Shown here one piece after another: positions 60,261 to 64,000 of a stretch of DNA of 64,000 nt. The stretch covers positions 310,001 to 374,000 of the forward strand of contig NZ_JAPEOQ010000001.1 of the NCBI RefSeq assembly GCF_026341035.1. Reading direction: 5' to 3'. The DNA comes from Streptomyces sp. NBC_01016. Lineage in GTDB: Bacteria; Actinomycetota; Actinomycetes; Streptomycetales; Streptomycetaceae. The position numbers and the translations under genes were made by a program. Position 1 is the first letter of the stretch; every line of letters begins with the position of its first letter. The notes under the pieces were generated by a model that was not told the DNA's origin, made no database searches, and saw nothing but the letters and a program-made list of their open reading frames with translations.

Positions 60261-61166
60261 CTAGTCGCTGCCCTGCAGGATCGCGATGAGTCGCAGGAAC
60301 TCCATGTAGATCCAGACCAGCGTCATGGTGAGGCCGAACGCGGCGAGCCACGCCTCTTCCTTCGGGGCGCCGTACGCGATGCCGTCCTCGACCTGCTTGA
60401 AGTCGAGGGCCAGGAAGCAGGCACCGAGAAGAATGCCGACGATGCCGAACAGGATGCCGAGCCAGCCGCTGCGGAAGCCGAGGCCGTTACCGCCGCCGAA
60501 GACGGCGAACAGCAGGTTGATGCCCATCAGCAGCACGAAGCCGAGGGCCGCCGCCATCACGAAGCCGTAGAAGCGACGGTTGACGCGGATCCAGCCCGCC
60601 TTGTACGCGACGAGGACCGCCGTGAAGACGGCCATCGTGCCGAGCACGGCCTGCATGGCCGCACCGCTCGCGATGTAGTTGTCGACGATGCTCGAGAGCA
60701 CGCCGAGGAAGACACCCTCAAGGGCCGCGTACGCCAGGATCAGCGGCGGGGACGCCTTGCGCTTGAAGGCCTGGACGAAGCCCAGGACCATCGCGACGAG
60801 GCCCGCGCCGATCGCGATGCCGTACGACTTGCCGATGTTGGCCTCGTCGATCGGCAGCAGCACCCAGGAGAGCGCCGCGGTGACGATCAGCAGGCCGAGC
60901 GTCGTGGCCGTCCGCGTGATGACGTCGTCGATCGTCATGCGGCCGGTGGTGGCGGGCGCCTGCGGAGCCCCGTACTGGACGTCCTGCTGTGCGTAGGGGT
61001 TCTGCGCGTACGGGTTGCCGGCGGGGGCCTGGGCGTAGGGGTTCCCCTGCGCCGTGCCGACAGCGGGGCCCCCGGCCTGCGGCTGCTGCGCGTTCGCATT
61101 GAACTGCGCGTAGCCGTTGTCGCGGCTGAACCCCCGTCGCGAGAAGACCGGGTTGCTGCTCCTCAT
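60261..61166 (-). CDS. Bax inhibitor-1/YccA family membrane protein
   Basis: 301 aa. The N-terminal 80 residues are Gln/Asn/Ala/Pro/Tyr-rich with NPYAQ repeats. Seven membrane helices follow (about 88-290). The C-terminal family signature is ACFLALDFKQVEDGIAYGAP (conserved acidic residues that in BsYetJ form a pH-sensitive calcium gate) and WLAAFGLTMTLVWIYMEFLR. A calcium-leak channel is suggested by the family; untested here. ATG start. Confidence 0.9.
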   Translation of the reverse strand: MRSSNPVFSRRGFSRDNGYAQFNANAQQPQAGGPAVGTAQGNPYAQAPAGNPYAQNPYAQQDVQYGAPQAPATTGRMTIDDVITRTATTLGLLIVTAALSWVLLPIDEANIGKSYGIAIGAGLVAMVLGFVQAFKRKASPPLILAYAALEGVFLGVLSSIVDNYIASGAAMQAVLGTMAVFTAVLVAYKAGWIRVNRRFYGFVMAAALGFVLLMGINLLFAVFGGGNGLGFRSGWLGILFGIVGILLGACFLALDFKQVEDGIAYGAPKEEAWLAAFGLTMTLVWIYMEFLRLIAILQGSD

Positions 61167-61313
61167 CTCACTCCTCCATGGCCACCCTGTATGGCCTTGC
61201 CATCAAGAGTAATGGTCTGGCAAAGATCCGACCCTAGTGCTCAGGGAGGATCTTTCCCATCCTGTTACGAGGAACGTCCCGCGCACCCTCTGTGTTCCGC
61301 CTTCCGGCCCTCG

Positions 61314-62489
61314 TCAGACGGGGAAACCGGTGTACGCCTCGGCAAGATCCGTCTCGGCCGCCCTCGACGTGGTCACCCGGTCCAGCTGGGCCAGCTGGAT
61401 CTTGTCGTCGAAGGCCGTGGCGTCGGGGGCGCGGTGCAGCATGGTCGTCATCGCGTACGAGAACCGCTCCGCCTGCCAGACACGGCGCAGGCAGGTCTCG
61501 GAGTACGTGTCGAGCGCTTCCGCGTCGCCCTTCTCCACGTACGTGGTGAGGGCGCGGGCGAAGGTGATGACGTCGCCGACGGCGAGGTTGAGGCCCTTGG
61601 CGCCGGTCGGCGGGACGATGTGGGCCGCGTCCCCGGCGAGGAAGAGGCGGCCGTGCCGCATCGGCTCGTGGACGTACGACCGCATGGGGGTGACGGACTT
61701 CGACGTGATGGGGCCGCGGGCGAGGCGCCAGGTCGGGTCGTCGACCTCCAGGCGGCGGTCGAGTTCGGCCCAGATGTCGTCGTCGGACCAGGACTCGGCG
61801 TCGGTGTCCGCCGGAACCTGGAGGTACGCGCGCGTGACGTGCGGTGAGCGCATGGACATGAGGGCGAAGCCGCGGTCGGAGCGGTTGTAGATCAGCTCGT
61901 CGTGGGAGGGCGCCACATCGGCGAGGATGCCGAGCCAGGCGTACGGGTAGGTGCGCTCGTACGTCCGCGAGAGCTCCTCGGGGACCGCCTTGCGGGCCAC
62001 GCCCCAGAAGCCGTCGCAGCCCACTACGTAGTCGCAGTCGAGGGTCTGCTCGCGGCCCTCGTGGCGGAAGCGGACGCGGGGGCCGTCGGTGTCGGCGCCC
62101 TCCACCGCCAGCGCCTCCGCCTCGAACAACAGGGGGCCACCGTCGGCCAGTTGGGCCGCGATGAGGTCCTTGCAGACCTCGGTCTGCGCGTACACCATGA
62201 CCTGCTTGCCGCCGGTCAGGGCGGGGAAGTCGACGCGGTGGCGGCGCCGGTCGAAGCGCAGCTCGATGCCGTCGTGCGGCAGGCCCTCGCGGTCCATGCG
62301 CGCGCCGACACCGGCCTCGCGCAGCACGTCGACGGTGCCCTGCTCCAGGATCCCGGCGCGCTGACGCTGCTCCACGTAGGCGCGATCGCGGCTCTCCAGG
62401 ACGACCGATTCGATGCCGGCGTTGTGCAGGAGCCTGGCCAGGAGCAGCCCGGCCGGGCCCGCTCCGATGATGCCGACGGTGGTGCGCAT
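61314..62489 (-). CDS. pobA: 4-hydroxybenzoate 3-monooxygenase
   Basis: 391 aa. FAD- and NADPH-dependent hydroxylation of 4-hydroxybenzoate to protocatechuate, which enters the beta-ketoadipate pathway. FAD motifs IIGAGPAGLLLARLL (about 7-21), YVVGCDGFWGVARKAVP and LFLAGDAAHIVPPTGAKGLN. The ATG at 62489 has GAGAGGGA 6 bases upstream and gives the usual family length. A 14-bp palindrome in the promoter region may bind its regulator. No pca or pobR gene is in the window. Confidence 0.93.
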   Translation of the reverse strand: MRTTVGIIGAGPAGLLLARLLHNAGIESVVLESRDRAYVEQRQRAGILEQGTVDVLREAGVGARMDREGLPHDGIELRFDRRRHRVDFPALTGGKQVMVYAQTEVCKDLIAAQLADGGPLLFEAEALAVEGADTDGPRVRFRHEGREQTLDCDYVVGCDGFWGVARKAVPEELSRTYERTYPYAWLGILADVAPSHDELIYNRSDRGFALMSMRSPHVTRAYLQVPADTDAESWSDDDIWAELDRRLEVDDPTWRLARGPITSKSVTPMRSYVHEPMRHGRLFLAGDAAHIVPPTGAKGLNLAVGDVITFARALTTYVEKGDAEALDTYSETCLRRVWQAERFSYAMTTMLHRAPDATAFDDKIQLAQLDRVTTSRAAETDLAEAYTGFPV

Positions 62490-62556
62490 ACGGGATCCCT
62501 CTCGCGTCATTGCGGTTGTTCGCCTGTGGTGCCTTTGTAGCGTCGTGTTCGCCTGG

Positions 62557-62570
62557 TGAACTTTCGTTCA
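62557..62570. promoter_or_regulatory. Palindrome TGAACTTTCGTTCA before pobA
   Basis: Perfect 5-bp arms TGAAC/GTTCA with a 4-base centre, 68 bp upstream of the pobA start. Further GTTC (62547) and AAGTTC (62573-62578) half-sites flank it, as in multi-palindrome operators of IclR- or MarR-type regulators. Confidence 0.4.
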
Positions 62571-62733
62571 TCAAGTTCTGAGCGGATCCTCGCCCCGCGC
62601 GGGGCGGGTGTCAATGGTTTCGAGGGTCCCTGGGTCGACCGGACCACGCGGGAGCTGGGAGAGGGCACACCAACACCCCTGAGAGCAACGGAGGTTGGGG
62701 GCCGCGACGCGCAGCGGAGAGGAAGTTCGGAGG

Positions 62734-62816
62734 TGCCCGGAACCGGACTTGAACCGGTACGCCCGCTAAGGGCAGCGAGGTTTAAGCTCGCCGTGTCTGC
62801 ATTCCACCATCCGGGC
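62734..62816 (-). tRNA. bldA: tRNA-Leu (anticodon UAA), bldA type
   Basis: 83 nt without an encoded CCA. Acceptor stem GCCCGGA pairs with TCCGGGC plus discriminator A. The anticodon stem GCGAG/CTCGC holds loop CTTAAAC, so the anticodon is TAA and reads the rare UUA codon. A long variable arm and T-arm CCGG-TTCAAGT-CCGG are present, as in class II tRNA-Leu. In Streptomyces this is the single UUA-reading tRNA, bldA, needed for aerial growth and many antibiotics. TAGGCT about 30 bases upstream is a possible -10. Confidence 0.94.
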
Positions 62817-62817
62817 A

Positions 62818-63199
62818 GACTGTGGGGCTCCGCATCGACGTTCCGAGCCTATCCGGCGGCGTCCCCCGATCAGCGGAAGTGCATCCCCACGTTGTCTTAT
62901 TTTATTGACGTCTGAGGGTGCATCAGCACACGCCGGGGCCTTCAACACCTGCCGGGAGCCCTGCGGCCTTCGGGGACGGCTTCCCGGGGATTGACGGAAT
63001 TTCACCGCCTCGGTTCCGCGCACCCGGGTCCGGCACCTCTCAGGGGCCGGGGTCATCCCCAGGTATGACTCGGGCTCCCCCGATCCCTCCGAAGTCGCCC
63101 TCCGGAACGAGAGCTGCGACTGACCTCCCCCGCCCGATCCGCCGGGAGGATGGAAAGCGTCCCCGTAAGCAGCACGCCGACCGACAGGAGCACCCTCCC
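62818..63199. other. Region between bldA tRNA and ABC gene, no gene seen
   Basis: 382 bp holding the divergent promoters of the tRNA (left) and ABC ATPase (right). The part next to the tRNA is AT-richer (around 62893-62912, TTATTTTATTGACG). AGGAG at 63186-63190 is the ribosome site of the ABC gene. No coding frame is supported. Confidence 0.5.
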
Positions 63200-63973
63200 G
63201 TGACCACCACCCCGCTCGCGGGCCGCCCCACCACCACGGCCGCCGCCCGCGCCACGGATCTGTCGAAGATCTACGGACAGGGCGAGACCAAGGTGGTCGC
63301 GCTCGACCAGGTCTCCGTCGAGTTCCGGCAGGCCGAGTTCACCGCGATCATGGGCCCGTCCGGTTCCGGCAAGTCGACGCTGATGCACTGCGTCGCCGGC
63401 CTCGACTCGTTCTCCTCCGGGTCCGTCCGGATCGGCGAGACCGAGCTGGGGTCCCTGAAGGACAAGCAGCTCACCAAGCTCCGCCGCGACAAGATCGGCT
63501 TCATCTTCCAGGCGTTCAACCTGCTGCCGACGCTGACCGCCCTGGAGAACATCACGCTTCCCATGGACATAGCGGGCCGCAAGGCCGACAAGCAGTGGCT
63601 GGAGAACGTGATCCAGATGGTGGGGCTCTCCGGGCGCCTCGGGCACCGGCCCGCGCAGCTCTCCGGCGGGCAGCAGCAGCGGGTGGCGGTGGCCCGCGCG
63701 CTCGCCTCCAAGCCCGAGATCATCTTCGGTGACGAGCCCACGGGAAACCTGGACTCGCGGTCCGGGGCCGAGGTCCTGGGCTTCCTGCGCAACTCCGTGC
63801 GGGAGCTGGGGCAGACCGTGGTCATGGTCACGCACGACCCCGTCGCGGCGGCGTACGCGGACCGGGTGATCTTCCTGGCCGACGGCCGCATCGTCGACGA
63901 GCTCCGGGACCCCTCGGCGGACTCGGTCCTTGACCGGATGAAGCGGTTCGACGCCAAGGGCCGGACGAGCTGA
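63200..63973 (+). CDS. LolD/MacB-type ABC transporter ATPase
   Basis: 257 aa from GTG with AGGAG 10 bases upstream. Walker A GPSGSGKST, Q-loop FQAFNLLPTLTALENI, signature LSGGQQQR, Walker B IIFGDEPTGNLDS and H-loop VTHDPVAAAY. The NLDS sequence and FQxFNLLP place it with MacB/LolD/FtsE-type exporters or mechanotransmitters, which pair with an FtsX-like permease. That gene would follow directly and is cut off by the window end. Confidence 0.93.
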   Translation: MTTTPLAGRPTTTAAARATDLSKIYGQGETKVVALDQVSVEFRQAEFTAIMGPSGSGKSTLMHCVAGLDSFSSGSVRIGETELGSLKDKQLTKLRRDKIGFIFQAFNLLPTLTALENITLPMDIAGRKADKQWLENVIQMVGLSGRLGHRPAQLSGGQQQRVAVARALASKPEIIFGDEPTGNLDSRSGAEVLGFLRNSVRELGQTVVMVTHDPVAAAYADRVIFLADGRIVDELRDPSADSVLDRMKRFDAKGRTS

Positions 63974-64000
63974 CCGGCCGTACGACCCAAGCGCCCCGCT

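Noticed and set aside
62734..62816. An att site at the tRNA gene
   Set aside because: No integrase and no duplicated tRNA 3' end were seen in the window.

Overview
The window comes from a high-GC actinomycete, almost certainly a Streptomyces. Codons are strongly GC-biased at the third position, which produces long false frames on the opposite strand. GTG and TTG starts and 4-bp ATGA/GTGA gene overlaps are common. Gene content is typically streptomycete: LCP proteins, an XRE/DUF397 pair, an Lsr2-like small protein, LAXTG/LPXTG surface proteins and a tRNA-Leu(UAA) of the bldA type.

Layout. 0-10 kb: five LytR-CpsA-Psr (LCP) paralogues around a family-2 glycosyltransferase and a hot-dog thioesterase, a cell-wall glycopolymer attachment locus. 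10-15 kb: short-chain dehydrogenase, methyltransferase, acyl-CoA dehydrogenase, UDP-sugar dehydrogenase, a CGNR zinc-finger regulator and a VOC protein followed by an in-frame relic of a VOC C-terminus. 15-20 kb: a coupled purK-purE-dipeptidase operon, a second M19-type protein that has lost most metal ligands, and a GtrA-like membrane protein. 20-25 kb: a histidine kinase/response regulator pair and a POT peptide transporter with hairpins in its upstream region.

25-29 kb: a four-gene surface operon (LPQTG protein, DUF916-like membrane protein, neocarzinostatin-like membrane protein, LAETG protein) that resembles the Csc clusters of Firmicutes. 29-32 kb: a partner-switching module (anti-sigma kinase, STAS antagonist, SigB/SigF-type sigma factor). 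32-36.5 kb: a lectin-domain membrane protein, an HTH protein, DUF397, XRE regulator and ATPase group with clear operators, and a 52-residue Lsr2-tail protein found outside the longer reading frames.

36.5-54 kb is largely histidine and amino-acid catabolism: hutI, hutF, an M20 amidohydrolase, hutU and a divergent APC permease. A roadblock-only gene cluster without GTPase or kinase follows, then an NCS1 permease, a complete glycine-betaine-type ABC importer, a histidine-ammonia-lyase homologue whose MIO triad reads G-T-G, and an RpiR regulator. TGAATA-type half-sites recur in the hutU/permease and rpiR promoter regions. 54-64 kb: cystathionine beta-synthase, a GDSL hydrolase, thiolase, small proteins, a Bax-inhibitor-1 protein, pobA, the bldA-type tRNA and a LolD/MacB-type ABC ATPase whose permease presumably lies beyond the window.

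A family of GC-rich palindromic intergenic repeats occurs at least nine times, in both orientations, and in four places reaches into a reading frame. Well-formed inverted-repeat terminators close many transcription units. No rRNA, CRISPR array, insertion sequence or prophage was seen.
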